43,919 bases of DNA from the NCBI GenBank assembly GCA_003249785.1, contig QKIB01000047.1:1-43919 (forward strand). Direction: 5' to 3'. Positions 1-7,980 of this stretch are shown here, piece by piece. The notes under the pieces were generated by a model that saw nothing but the letters and a program-made list of their open reading frames with translations, was not told the origin of the DNA and made no database searches. Source of the DNA: Acholeplasmatales bacterium. GTDB taxonomy: Bacteria > Bacillota_I > Bacilli_A > Acholeplasmatales > Acholeplasmataceae. The position numbers and the translations under genes are program-made. The first letter of the stretch is position 1, and each line of letters starts with the position of its first letter.

Positions 1-38
1 ATAGCACAAGCAATAAATATAAAAATCTTCCTATCCAT
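1..38 (-). CDS. partial gene start, probable secreted or membrane protein
   Basis: The minus strand has an AGAAGGA ribosome-binding sequence (55-60) followed by possible starts: ATG at 38, or TTG/GTG at 43/52 in another frame. The ATG frame begins MDRKIFIFIACA and the other frame MKWIGRFLYLLLVL. Both look like a signal peptide or first membrane helix, so the frame cannot be settled from this piece. The gene runs off the left edge and the product is not recognised. Confidence 0.3.
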   Translation of the reverse strand, partial: MDRKIFIFIACA

Positions 39-122
39 TTCAATCGAATCACATCCTTCTCAATTATGATACTAGAAAAATCTTTATTAGACAATAAAAA
101 CTTTTAATTTACATAATTTCAC

Positions 123-150
123 TTTACAAATAATCAAAAAAATGTATAAT
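123..150 (+). promoter_or_regulatory. promoter of tRNA-His
   Basis: TTTACA (123-128) and TATAAT (145-150) are separated by 16 bases, about 20 bases before the tRNA. Confidence 0.6.
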
Positions 151-169
151 AGTAAATGCGCTAAGAGAT

Positions 170-246
170 GGCGGCTGTGGCGAAGCGGTGAACGCATCGG
201 ATTGTGGCTCCGACATTGGAGGGTTCAACTCCCTTCAGCCGCCCCA
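170..246 (+). tRNA. tRNA-His (GUG)
   Basis: Cloverleaf with anticodon GTG in a 7-base loop closed by TCGGA/TCCGA. The acceptor stem GCGGCTG/CAGCCGC is extended by the histidine-specific G-1 (position 170) facing C73, and CCA is encoded. Confidence 0.95.
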
Positions 247-262
247 TTCATTAATATCTTTC

Positions 263-292
263 AAAAAGAAAGGCTACAAGCCTTTTTCTTTT
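263..292 (+). terminator. terminator after tRNA-His
   Basis: Hairpin with arms AAAGAAAGGC and GCCTTTTTCTTT around a short TACAA loop, followed by T-rich sequence. Confidence 0.65.
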
Positions 293-350
293 ATAAAGTA
301 TTTGTTTATTCATAAAGAATAAATTCAGTAGGAAAATAACGTGTTAATGG

Positions 351-379
351 TTGCATTTATGATATATGTATGCTAAAAT
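351..379 (+). promoter_or_regulatory. promoter of the tRNA-Gln pair
   Basis: TTGCAT (351-356), a 17-base spacer, and TAAAAT (374-379) preceded by TGC (extended -10). It lies 43 bases before the first tRNA-Gln. Confidence 0.6.
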
Positions 380-422
380 CATTTATGCGAATTACGAATA
401 GATTTGCACTATAAAAATAGAT

Positions 423-496
423 AGGCCCATAGCCAAGGGGTAAGGCAAGGGACTTTGACTCCCTCATCGTTGGTTCAAATCCAGCTGGGCCTGCCA
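423..496 (+). tRNA. tRNA-Gln (UUG)
   Basis: Cloverleaf with acceptor AGGCCCA/TGGGCCT, anticodon loop CTTTGAC (anticodon TTG), a T-arm and encoded CCA. It is the first of two tandem tRNA-Gln genes 27 bases apart, probably cotranscribed. Confidence 0.95.
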
Positions 497-523
497 TATT
501 TATCTTTTTAAGCTCATTGTTGT

Positions 524-597
524 AGGGCTATAGCCAAGCGGTAAGGCAAATGGCTCTGACCCATTCATCGTTGGTTCGAATCCAGCTAGCCCTGCCA
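524..597 (+). tRNA. tRNA-Gln (CUG)
   Basis: Cloverleaf with acceptor AGGGCTA/TAGCCCT, anticodon loop CTCTGAC (anticodon CTG, dedicated to CAG) and encoded CCA. D- and T-arms are nearly identical to the upstream tRNA-Gln(UUG), which suggests tandem duplication followed by an anticodon change. Confidence 0.93.
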
Positions 598-648
598 TGA
601 TTTACAAAACCTTATACAATGAGTACCTTTCGCAAGAAGAGAATAGAA

Positions 649-672
649 ATGGAAGCGGATGCTTCTTTTTTT
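649..672 (+). terminator. terminator after the tRNA-Gln genes
   Basis: GAAGC-GGAT-GCTTC hairpin followed directly by a T run. Confidence 0.75.
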
Positions 673-750
673 ATTAATTTTAGACATCATCGCAAATATT
701 CTTATAATTTATGATTTGTATGCATATACAACCTGCAAAGTTTTCAGAAA

Positions 751-824
751 TGTTATAATAATTACAAACAACCTTGTTCAGTTGAAGTGTTTTGCATTTC
801 AAATCCTTTTTCGTATGTTATAAT
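751..824 (+). promoter_or_regulatory. two extended -10 promoters of the cyd-rnf-nqr operon
   Basis: TGTTATAAT occurs twice, at 751-759 and 816-824. Each has the TG of an extended -10 element and no convincing -35. The second would give a leader of about 40 bases before cydA. Two tandem start points would allow separate regulation, for instance by oxygen, but no known operator was recognised. Confidence 0.55.
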
Positions 825-873
825 TTAGGTGTATTTTTTAATTTTATGTAATAAAGTTACTTGGAGGAGCGCT

Positions 874-2043
874 ATGTTAGAGATTCTAAGCCGTATACAG
901 TTTGCATTTACTGTTGCATTTCATTTTTTATTTGTTCCATTCACGATTGGACTTGTCCTGTTCATGCTCATTTTCGAGCACGTTTATTATAAAACAGATG
1001 ACTTGAGATATAAGAAGTTGTCTGATTTTTTCGGAAACATCTTTATTATCAATTATGCTTTTGGTATTGTGACAGGCATCGTCATGACCGTGCAATTCGG
1101 AACGAACTGGGCTGAGTATTCCAGAGCGATGGGCGATGTATTCGGTTCTCCACTGGTCATTGAAGCACTCTTAGCCTTTTTCTTGGAGGCAACTTTCAGT
1201 GGGATTTGGGCATTCAGAAAGAATAAGATCAGTAAAACATTCAGAGTCGTTACGGTTTGGATGATTTTCATTGGTGTCTTACTTTCTGCTTTATGGATTA
1301 TTTCAGCCAATGGCTTTATGCAGAATCCAGTAGGAGCAACCTGGCTACCAGATGAAGGCCGTGTGATCTTCTCCAGTTTCAGCGAATTGATTTTCAATCC
1401 TTATTCATGGTACATGTTCTTGCATACGAATTTGGCTTCCATTCTATTGACCGGATTTATCGTTCTAGCGATTTCTATGTATCACATACAAAAGAATCAT
1501 CATGCAGATACCTTCAAGATTAGTGCAAAGATTGCTGCTTGGGTCATTTTGATTTCTTCGATTTTAATGCCAATCACTGGTTATGTCTATATGAACTTTA
1601 TTGCAGGTGTTCAACCTGATAAACTCAATATGATCAATAATGGTCTTTCAAGTTCACCTGATATCAGTGCTGGATTGCCGATTGTGGTCAAGACGGCATT
1701 CCATACAATGACTATTTTGGGATCGATATTTATCTTGTTTGGTTTGTATCTGGTACTTTTCAGAAATAAGATCAACGATTCACCTACACTTAAGAAGATT
1801 ACTTATTACATGATTCCACTTCCTTATATTGCAATTATCACAGGGTGGATGGTTACCGAAATGGGCCGTCAGCCATGGATTATCTATAATATGATGAAAG
1901 TCAGTGAAGGTATTTCATCTGTACCTGTATCGCAAGTCTGGTTCAGCATCATCTTGCTTGTTGTCTTCTATGTCTTGCTGTTCTTCATGGACTACTATTT
2001 GTCACTGAAAACCATCAGAAAAGGTTTTGAAGGAGAATTCTAA
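874..2043 (+). CDS. cydA: cytochrome bd-type oxidase subunit I, short Q-loop variant
   Basis: Haem-bearing subunit of a bd-type terminal oxidase that reduces O2 at the membrane. The start at 874 has GGAGGAGC upstream; the in-frame GTG at 829 has no ribosome-binding site. Seen at 389 residues: H17, E97, E105, H184 and M279 in the contexts of the E. coli haem ligands H19, E99, E107, H186 and M393, plus GRQPW (331-335). It is much shorter than E. coli CydA (522). The loss is in the Q-loop: helices around 220-290 are joined by about 35 residues, with QPDK at 247-250. The E. coli quinol residue K252 aligns with K250, but E257 aligns with N255 and R391 with H277. Oxygen chemistry looks intact; ordinary quinol oxidation is doubtful. 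TAATG overlap with cydB. Confidence 0.9.
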   Translation: MLEILSRIQFAFTVAFHFLFVPFTIGLVLFMLIFEHVYYKTDDLRYKKLSDFFGNIFIINYAFGIVTGIVMTVQFGTNWAEYSRAMGDVFGSPLVIEALLAFFLEATFSGIWAFRKNKISKTFRVVTVWMIFIGVLLSALWIISANGFMQNPVGATWLPDEGRVIFSSFSELIFNPYSWYMFLHTNLASILLTGFIVLAISMYHIQKNHHADTFKISAKIAAWVILISSILMPITGYVYMNFIAGVQPDKLNMINNGLSSSPDISAGLPIVVKTAFHTMTILGSIFILFGLYLVLFRNKINDSPTLKKITYYMIPLPYIAIITGWMVTEMGRQPWIIYNMMKVSEGISSVPVSQVWFSIILLVVFYVLLFFMDYYLSLKTIRKGFEGEF

Positions 2044-3062
2044 TGCACGAAACTCTAGGAATCATCGCGTTCGGTTTGATTGGACTATCTTATTTGATTT
2101 ATCTCGTTCAAGAGATTCCAATCATTGGCGTAGGGATCTTAAATATCTTTATTGCCTCAACAAATGAAGAAAAAAAGAAGTTGCAATCGATTGCTGGACT
2201 TTACTCTGATGGTGTTGAAGTTTGGTTGATTGTTGCAGTTGGTTTGACATTTGCAGCATTTCCTTTGGCATTCGGACAAATCTTCAGTGGTATTTATGTT
2301 CCTGCATTTTTACTTCTGATTGCATTGATCTTTAGAGGGTTGAGCGTCGAATTGCTTTTTAAGGATGATACACCCAAATGGATCAAATACATGAGCTTGG
2401 CTTGGAGTATTTCAGGCATGCTTTTGATGTTTGTATTGGGTGTCTATTTTGTGACTCTTTTTTACGGATTCCCTTATGAAAATGGTTCGATGGGATCCAA
2501 CATCTTTTCAATCTTCTCAACAGCAACCATTAGTGGTGGCTTATTGATGATTGCCCTCGCGTTCATTATTGGTGCAGTCTGGATTAAGTTCAATCGTTTG
2601 ACAGAACTTGCTGATAAAGCATTTAACTTGATCAAAAAGTATGGCATCATCTATTCTGTTCCTTTGCTGTTTGCATTGGTTCTGATGGGTATTAACAACA
2701 ATCTTGTTTCCATTATTTCCGGACAATTATTTGTTGCACATCCTTATTTGATTGCTTTACCGCTAGCTAGTCTGTTTTTCTTAATATTAGTCACTGGCTT
2801 TGGACACTTTAAGAAACCAGCATTCATTTATGTTTCATTCCTTTTAGGGATGATCTTGTTCTTTGTCAGTGGTTTTCTAGGCACATATCCTTATGTCCTT
2901 TTTTCACATGTCGCATTTAATGAAGGCATCTTGATCTATGATGCGATGTCATCGGAGACTGCACTAGTCGTGATGGGGGTTGTCATTCTTATTGTGCTTC
3001 CAATCGTGCTTTTATATCAAGGATATAAATATGTTTATTTCTTTAGAAAGGATCAAGAGTAA
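2043..3062 (+). CDS. cydB: cytochrome bd-type oxidase subunit II
   Basis: Structural partner of CydA. The 339-residue protein is almost wholly hydrophobic, with about nine predicted helices. It carries the family signature DGVEVWLIVAVGLTFAAFP (residues about 56-74) and the RGLSVE motif near residue 100. Its start overlaps the cydA stop (TAATG) and it ends two bases before the RnfD-RnfG fusion, so translation is coupled into the rnf genes. No cydCD genes (usually needed for assembly) lie in the window. Family assignment is firm; which electron donor the enzyme uses is open. Confidence 0.9.
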   Translation: MHETLGIIAFGLIGLSYLIYLVQEIPIIGVGILNIFIASTNEEKKKLQSIAGLYSDGVEVWLIVAVGLTFAAFPLAFGQIFSGIYVPAFLLLIALIFRGLSVELLFKDDTPKWIKYMSLAWSISGMLLMFVLGVYFVTLFYGFPYENGSMGSNIFSIFSTATISGGLLMIALAFIIGAVWIKFNRLTELADKAFNLIKKYGIIYSVPLLFALVLMGINNNLVSIISGQLFVAHPYLIALPLASLFFLILVTGFGHFKKPAFIYVSFLLGMILFFVSGFLGTYPYVLFSHVAFNEGILIYDAMSSETALVVMGVVILIVLPIVLLYQGYKYVYFFRKDQE

Positions 3063-3064
3063 AC

Positions 3065-4564
3065 ATGGATATACAAACAAATCGGTTTGATCGCACAACC
3101 TTGGTTGATGCTAAAACATTGAAGTTCATAGAAAAAGCACTGTTCATCATTGTTTCATACTTGGTATTGATGACGATTTTTCAGCAAGGCTTTATCTTTG
3201 GGGTTCAACAAGCTTTTAACGTTTTCGTGATAGTTACGATTGTTAGAGAAGTGGAAATTCTGTTTTATGCAAGTGAGAAGAAGTTGCATCGTGCAGAAGC
3301 TAAAGCATTTGTCCAGTCAGATTATGCGAAGATTACTGCATTATCAATGGGTATCTTAATACCTTCCAACACACCAGTTGTTTTGGTGTTGATTGTCGCT
3401 GGATTATCAGTGTTCATTGCAAAGATTTTATTTGGCGGGTATGTCTACAAGGTGTTCTCACCAGCACTCTTTAGTTATTTGCTCATTCAATTGGGATTTA
3501 AAAATGCAATTGGAGCATCCACATTCGATAATCAATTGTTTACCGCATTATCCAACACGAATCTATTTTCTAAATATTTGAATTTCTCGATTAATTATGA
3601 CTTTTCCAGTGGATTTGGTCTTGCTATATCCAGTGGAATCTTCATTTTTGGTCTGATTGCTTTTATCTTGATCATCAAACACTTTAAGCAAGCGTTATTA
3701 CCTGTTCTTTTTGTTTCAACTTACGTGATTGGTTATTTGGCTATTCTTGGATCCTCTGGATTCTATGAAAGTTTCATGAGTGTACCTTTCTGGTTTGTGA
3801 CGGTCTTTATTTTATTCGATCGTACACTCATACCTACAGGTCGTACAGGACAAGTCCTTGCAGCACTTTTATTGTCTGTGATGATGGTTATCTTCCATGC
3901 AGTCGGACAAACAGAAGCCGTTGTTTTTGGTGCACTGTCAGTCCAAATGCTCACACCATTTATTAATCAGTGCAAATGGATTACATCCGAGGATGGAACC
4001 GATCAAGGTCATCAAGCATCAACATTCAAGAAATCCATGAATTATCTTCTGGTTGTTTTAGTGCTTGCCGTCGGCATTCAATTAGCATGGCAGCATTATG
4101 GTCCAATGATTGGTGTACCTAAGGTTGATGTCATGCAATATTTAACTGATACCTATGATCCTGCAAATTATACACAGAATTTAACACCAACCAGAGATTA
4201 TAATGTTGGTCAATATCAAACCATCAAAGGTGTTTATGAAATTTTGAATAATTCGGATTCATCAATTGCTGGAATTGTTTATGATATTGTGACAGAAGGT
4301 CGAAATGGTCCAATTCATATTGTCATAGCGATCGATCCTTATACAGATACCATTGTTAATTATGTCGTTGTTTCACAGAGTGAAACAGAAGGGGTCGGAG
4401 CCCTTTATACGGAACCTAATGTCATTAACGCAATCATTAATGAACAAATCAGTAACTTCAATATCGACAAGATTGCTGGAGCTACCATTACATGGGATGC
4501 TTTGGAGCAAATGATCAGTGATGTTGTAGCGAATTATACGAATGAGGGGGTGAGCCTCAAATGA
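3065..4564 (+). CDS. RnfD-RnfG fusion protein of an Rnf-like complex
   Basis: Residues about 20-310 are a polytopic RnfD/NqrB domain (SPALF at 132-136 matches the family NPALV). After a hydrophilic linker, residues 325-345 form a helix followed by an extracytoplasmic RnfG/NqrC FMN-binding domain (about 350-499). That domain has SETEGVGA, a variant of ETPGLGG, and DKIAGATIT at 468-476, in which T474 is the expected covalent FMN threonine. The SGAT-type FMN site of RnfD is not recognisable in the RnfD half; the corresponding stretch reads NFSINYDF. RnfD and RnfG are normally separate proteins, as in the second set downstream (5797-7355). The start has no strong Shine-Dalgarno of its own and probably depends on coupling to cydB. 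An ApbE flavin transferase would be needed but is not in the window. Confidence 0.82.
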   Translation: MDIQTNRFDRTTLVDAKTLKFIEKALFIIVSYLVLMTIFQQGFIFGVQQAFNVFVIVTIVREVEILFYASEKKLHRAEAKAFVQSDYAKITALSMGILIPSNTPVVLVLIVAGLSVFIAKILFGGYVYKVFSPALFSYLLIQLGFKNAIGASTFDNQLFTALSNTNLFSKYLNFSINYDFSSGFGLAISSGIFIFGLIAFILIIKHFKQALLPVLFVSTYVIGYLAILGSSGFYESFMSVPFWFVTVFILFDRTLIPTGRTGQVLAALLLSVMMVIFHAVGQTEAVVFGALSVQMLTPFINQCKWITSEDGTDQGHQASTFKKSMNYLLVVLVLAVGIQLAWQHYGPMIGVPKVDVMQYLTDTYDPANYTQNLTPTRDYNVGQYQTIKGVYEILNNSDSSIAGIVYDIVTEGRNGPIHIVIAIDPYTDTIVNYVVVSQSETEGVGALYTEPNVINAIINEQISNFNIDKIAGATITWDALEQMISDVVANYTNEGVSLK

Positions 4565-5187
4565 TGAACGATTTCAAAAATGAAATGAAAGATATTCTGA
4601 ATCAAGGTGTCATCAAGCGCAATCCAGCATTCGTTCTAACAATTGCATTAACTCCGATGCTTGCTGTCACAGATTCCATGGATAAAGCCATCAGTTTGGG
4701 ATTGACGGTCTTGTTTGTCATGATTCTAGTCAATTTTGTTGTTTCCATCTTTAAATCAAAGATTTCTGATACCGTGATGCCAATCTTCACATTGGCGATT
4801 GTTGCATTCTTTGTTTCAGTTGCACAGATGATTGTTCAAGTGCGCAACTTAGAACTCTATCAGAACTTAGGGATTTATCTGCCACTCACTGCAGTCAGTG
4901 CTCTAGTTTTGCAAAGAGCTCTAGCTTATTCAAAAGAAAACAATGTCATCAAGAGTGTCGTTGATGGATTTGCATATGGTGCAGGCTATTTGTTTGCTTT
5001 AATAATCATTACCATTGTGCGTGTTATCATCAGCACTGGAAGTATCACATTGTTTGGTATTCCCATGCGTTTATTTGATACGATCTATTCATTTGATCTT
5101 GCAACATCAGCATTTGGTGCCTTGCTCATTGTAGGCTTGCTTTTAGGCATCTTCAAATCCTTTCAGCAAAGAGGTGAATCCAAATGA
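4561..5187 (+). CDS. RnfE/NqrD-like membrane subunit lacking cluster cysteines
   Basis: A 208-residue six-helix protein of the RnfE/NqrD family, preceded by GGGGGTGAG and overlapping the fusion gene by ATGA. It aligns well with the second copy at 7352 (NPAFV versus NPVFV; the YxxLGxY block near residue 100). Residues equivalent to the two cysteines of the intramembrane [2Fe-2S] cluster are changed: C33 of the second copy aligns with T31 and C116 with A114. The cluster probably cannot form here. The fold and length are otherwise normal and the frame is open, so this looks like a specialised subunit rather than a decaying gene. Confidence 0.85.
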   Translation: MMNDFKNEMKDILNQGVIKRNPAFVLTIALTPMLAVTDSMDKAISLGLTVLFVMILVNFVVSIFKSKISDTVMPIFTLAIVAFFVSVAQMIVQVRNLELYQNLGIYLPLTAVSALVLQRALAYSKENNVIKSVVDGFAYGAGYLFALIIITIVRVIISTGSITLFGIPMRLFDTIYSFDLATSAFGALLIVGLLLGIFKSFQQRGESK

Positions 5188-5786
5188 TTGAATTTACAAC
5201 TTTAGCGCAATTGATTGTTGCGACCATCTTAATCAACAATATCTTGTTGTTTTCATTCCTTGGAATAGAATCACTACCTACCGTTGAACAGAAGCCTAAG
5301 CATGCTTTGAAATTAAGTGTTGCTCTGCTCTTTGTTTTGCCACTGGTCAGTGTCATCAGTTATCTCATTTATCATGGACTGCTTTATAAAGTCAATGATA
5401 CAGGAGATGTCATTAAGAATTTGACGTATCTTCAAACGTTTGTGTTTGTGATCACGATTTCAATCGTTGTCGTCATGTTCAATGTCTTCATCAAGAAGAT
5501 CTTTCCTAAGTTTTATGCATACATTGGCAAGTACACCATTGAACTGGTTGCCAATACCGTTGTCTTAGGTGCCTTACTCATTAATATCGCGAGTGTTGAT
5601 ACACTGGCTAATAGTTTTTATTTCAGTATTTTCGCGGCATTTGGTTATGGACTCATTTTGATGATTTTAACCTTCATCGAAAAGCATCTGAAAGATGCAC
5701 CAGTCCCCAAAGGATTCAAAGGATTGCCTATGCAACTCATTATCCTTTCAATCATTGCCCTGATCCTTTTTGGATTGAATGTTTAG
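5184..5786 (+). CDS. RnfA/NqrE-like membrane subunit lacking cluster cysteines
   Basis: A 200-residue six-helix protein of the RnfA/NqrE family. Its start (GAGGTGA upstream) overlaps the preceding stop by ATGA. Against the copy at 7981, the NNI...LG block aligns, but C23 corresponds to E29 and C110 to T125. With the changes in its RnfE partner, all four ligands of the membrane [2Fe-2S] centre are missing from this set. A Glu inside the membrane where an iron ligand should be is notable and might take part in ion movement; that is inference. Confidence 0.85.
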   Translation: MIEFTTLAQLIVATILINNILLFSFLGIESLPTVEQKPKHALKLSVALLFVLPLVSVISYLIYHGLLYKVNDTGDVIKNLTYLQTFVFVITISIVVVMFNVFIKKIFPKFYAYIGKYTIELVANTVVLGALLINIASVDTLANSFYFSIFAAFGYGLILMILTFIEKHLKDAPVPKGFKGLPMQLIILSIIALILFGLNV

Positions 5787-5796
5787 GAGGAAAAAG

Positions 5797-6732
5797 ATGC
5801 AAAAAAATGGAACGAACCCACAAGAATTAAATCAGAAAAACCCAGGTGTGTCGTATAGAAACCTCCTGATCATGTCGGTTTTGATGTTTGCACTGCTTTT
5901 GGTTGGGGCATTTGTCTATACCTTTTATGTCTTACTCATGGGGGCTGTTGCTGTAGCAACTGCACTCTTGGTTGAGTTTGCATTTGCTAAAATCAGAAAA
6001 ATTGAATATGGTAAAGATATTTATGGGGCATTTGTGACGCCACTCATCTTTACTTTGCTCATGCCACCTCATCTGCCTTTATATATGGTTGTTGTTGGCT
6101 CTGGGTTTGCCGTATTCTTCGGCAAGAGCGTCTTTGGTGGTTTAGGCAGAAACATCTTTAATCCAGCACTGGTGGGGTATTTGTTTTTGCTGGTAACTTT
6201 TCCGGTTGAAGTCGGACAATCATTTATTGATCCACTGACTGGAACGGTTTTACAATCTACCAATTTGGCTGATTTGACATTTACAGGAACAACACAGCAT
6301 ATCTTTGGCTTATTGCTTGGACAATATGCCAATACCATAGGATCAACCGTGATGTTAGGCGTGTGGATCGTCGGTGCAATTTTGTTGTTCTTGAAAATTG
6401 CCGATTGGCGTATTCCACTCACTGTTTTACTATCATCTGTTGTCTTTACTTATGTATTAGGTAGATTCTATCCTTCACAATTCCATGATGCCTTCATTTC
6501 ATTGTTCTTAGGACAATTGATGTTTGCTGCATTCTTTGTTGCAACAGATCCTATATCTGGACCACAGACATCAAGAGCAAAAATCTTTTATGCGATTGGG
6601 ATTGCCTTGATCACTGTTGTGATCAGAGGCTTAGCTGATGCGGCAGAAGGTGTGGTTTATGCCATCATCATTATGAATGCTGTTTCACCTATGTTAGAGA
6701 AGAGTCCTAAAAAGGAGGATGAAGTCGTATGA
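5797..6732 (+). CDS. rnfD: RnfD/NqrB-like membrane subunit, second set
   Basis: A 311-residue polytopic subunit of an Rnf/Nqr-type ion-translocating oxidoreductase. ATG at 5797 follows TAGGAGG, with the stop of the previous gene inside the ribosome-binding region. NPALVGYLF at 122-130 and the C-terminal ATDPISGPQTSRAK block are typical of the family. The covalent FMN site, usually SGAT, reads TGTT at 163-166, followed by the expected FGLLLG; T166 could still carry FMN. The length fits RnfD better than NqrB (about 410). It forms a complete D-G-E-A core with the next three genes. Confidence 0.85.
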   Translation: MQKNGTNPQELNQKNPGVSYRNLLIMSVLMFALLLVGAFVYTFYVLLMGAVAVATALLVEFAFAKIRKIEYGKDIYGAFVTPLIFTLLMPPHLPLYMVVVGSGFAVFFGKSVFGGLGRNIFNPALVGYLFLLVTFPVEVGQSFIDPLTGTVLQSTNLADLTFTGTTQHIFGLLLGQYANTIGSTVMLGVWIVGAILLFLKIADWRIPLTVLLSSVVFTYVLGRFYPSQFHDAFISLFLGQLMFAAFFVATDPISGPQTSRAKIFYAIGIALITVVIRGLADAAEGVVYAIIIMNAVSPMLEKSPKKEDEVV

Positions 6733-7355
6733 AAAACTACATTCGATTAGTCGTCTTCGTCGCAATCTTGGGATTCATCACATCGCTTGCATTCGTCGGA
6801 ATGGACTTGCTGTTTTCAGCAAGAATCACTGCCAACGAAAATGCAGCATTGTATGAAGCGATCTTATCGCATAACAACGAAACCTATACAACTTCAACAG
6901 TTTTTGATGCATTCACAACCAATATCACAGTTCACGATTACACCATCCATGGACAGGATGTTAAGATTTATGTCGACAACAATACCAACAATATTTCATT
7001 TGTCTTTGGTATCTTTGCTGCGAGTGGTTACATCGGCGATATCGTTGGTGTCATGACAATGGAAAGTGACTTTGAAACGATTGTGAATATCACCATCCTT
7101 CAACAGGGAGAAACTCCAGGGTTGGGTGGTAAAGTCGTTCAAAGAGACTTTCTGGATCAGTTTGTCGGACTCAAAGTTGACCCGACATCACAAACTCCAA
7201 TCATCATTGGACCTTTGGGTTCAACCGGTAATTTACCCAATGAAGTCGATCAGATTGCTGGTGCTACCAACACATCAAATGGATTTGAAAACATTCTAAA
7301 CGAAAGTTATTTTATTTATAAAGGACTCTGGGAAAATGGAGGTCAGTCATCATGA
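6729..7355 (+). CDS. rnfG: RnfG/NqrC-like FMN-binding subunit
   Basis: A 208-residue protein with one N-terminal helix (residues 5-25) and an extracytoplasmic FMN-binding domain. ETPGLGGK and DQIAGATNTSNG (from 174) match the family; T180 is the predicted covalent FMN threonine. The start follows AAAGGAGG and overlaps rnfD by ATGA. Unlike the fused copy upstream, this one is a separate protein of normal RnfG size. It should relay electrons between the RnfD flavin and the RnfA/E iron-sulphur centre. Confidence 0.88.
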   Translation: MKNYIRLVVFVAILGFITSLAFVGMDLLFSARITANENAALYEAILSHNNETYTTSTVFDAFTTNITVHDYTIHGQDVKIYVDNNTNNISFVFGIFAASGYIGDIVGVMTMESDFETIVNITILQQGETPGLGGKVVQRDFLDQFVGLKVDPTSQTPIIIGPLGSTGNLPNEVDQIAGATNTSNGFENILNESYFIYKGLWENGGQSS

Positions 7356-7969
7356 AATTAATTCGTGTAAAATATACCAAATGGTTTAATATCATCAAGA
7401 GTGGTATGAAAACCAGCAATCCAGTTTTTGTTGCAGCGCTTGGTTTATGTAGTGCACTTGCAATCAGTAACACCGTTGAAAATGCGATTGCGATGGGTCT
7501 TGGTGTGACCTTTGTTACGATGATCAGCTCGATGTTTATTTCGATGTTTAGAAATTTCATTCCTGCAAAGCTGAGAATCGTTACCTACATGGTTATTATT
7601 TCAACCTTTACCATCTTTGTTGAAAAGTTTTTACAAGCTTATTATCCTAGCATCTACAGTGCGCTCGGTGCTTATGTAGGGCTTATCATTACCAACTGTA
7701 TCGTCATGGGACGTGCTGAAGCGTTTGCCGTTAAGAATCCATGGAGATACTCCATCATTGATGGATTTGCAAGTGGTATGGGGTATACGTTTGTTCTTGT
7801 GTTGGTTGCTTTGATTCGTGAACCTTTGGCATTTGGTACCATTTTAGGTTATCAAGTGATGCCAGCTGGTTTCACAACATGGGCATCCATGAAGATTGCT
7901 CCAGGCGGATTCTTTATCTTAGGTATCATGATATGGATTCTAAGAAGCTGGGCAAAATCTTATGAATAG
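7352..7969 (+). CDS. rnfE: RnfE/NqrD-like membrane subunit with cluster cysteines
   Basis: A 205-residue six-helix subunit. GLCSALA (C33) and ITNCIVMGRAEAFA (C116) carry the two cysteines that, with two from RnfA, hold the intramembrane [2Fe-2S] cluster in Nqr/Rnf. GGAGG precedes the start, which overlaps rnfG by ATGA. Comparison with the cysteine-free paralogue at 4561 makes this the redox-active copy. Confidence 0.9.
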   Translation: MKLIRVKYTKWFNIIKSGMKTSNPVFVAALGLCSALAISNTVENAIAMGLGVTFVTMISSMFISMFRNFIPAKLRIVTYMVIISTFTIFVEKFLQAYYPSIYSALGAYVGLIITNCIVMGRAEAFAVKNPWRYSIIDGFASGMGYTFVLVLVALIREPLAFGTILGYQVMPAGFTTWASMKIAPGGFFILGIMIWILRSWAKSYE

Positions 7970-7980
7970 GAGAGATCAAC

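Noticed and set aside
829-873. GTG start that would lengthen CydA by 15 residues
   Set aside because: No ribosome-binding site, and it lies at the predicted transcription start; ATG 874 has GGAGGAGC and matches the CydA N-terminus.
1053-1397. Long minus-strand frame inside cydA, and similar antisense frames elsewhere
   Set aside because: They mirror the codon structure of the real genes, lack start signals and give no recognisable protein.
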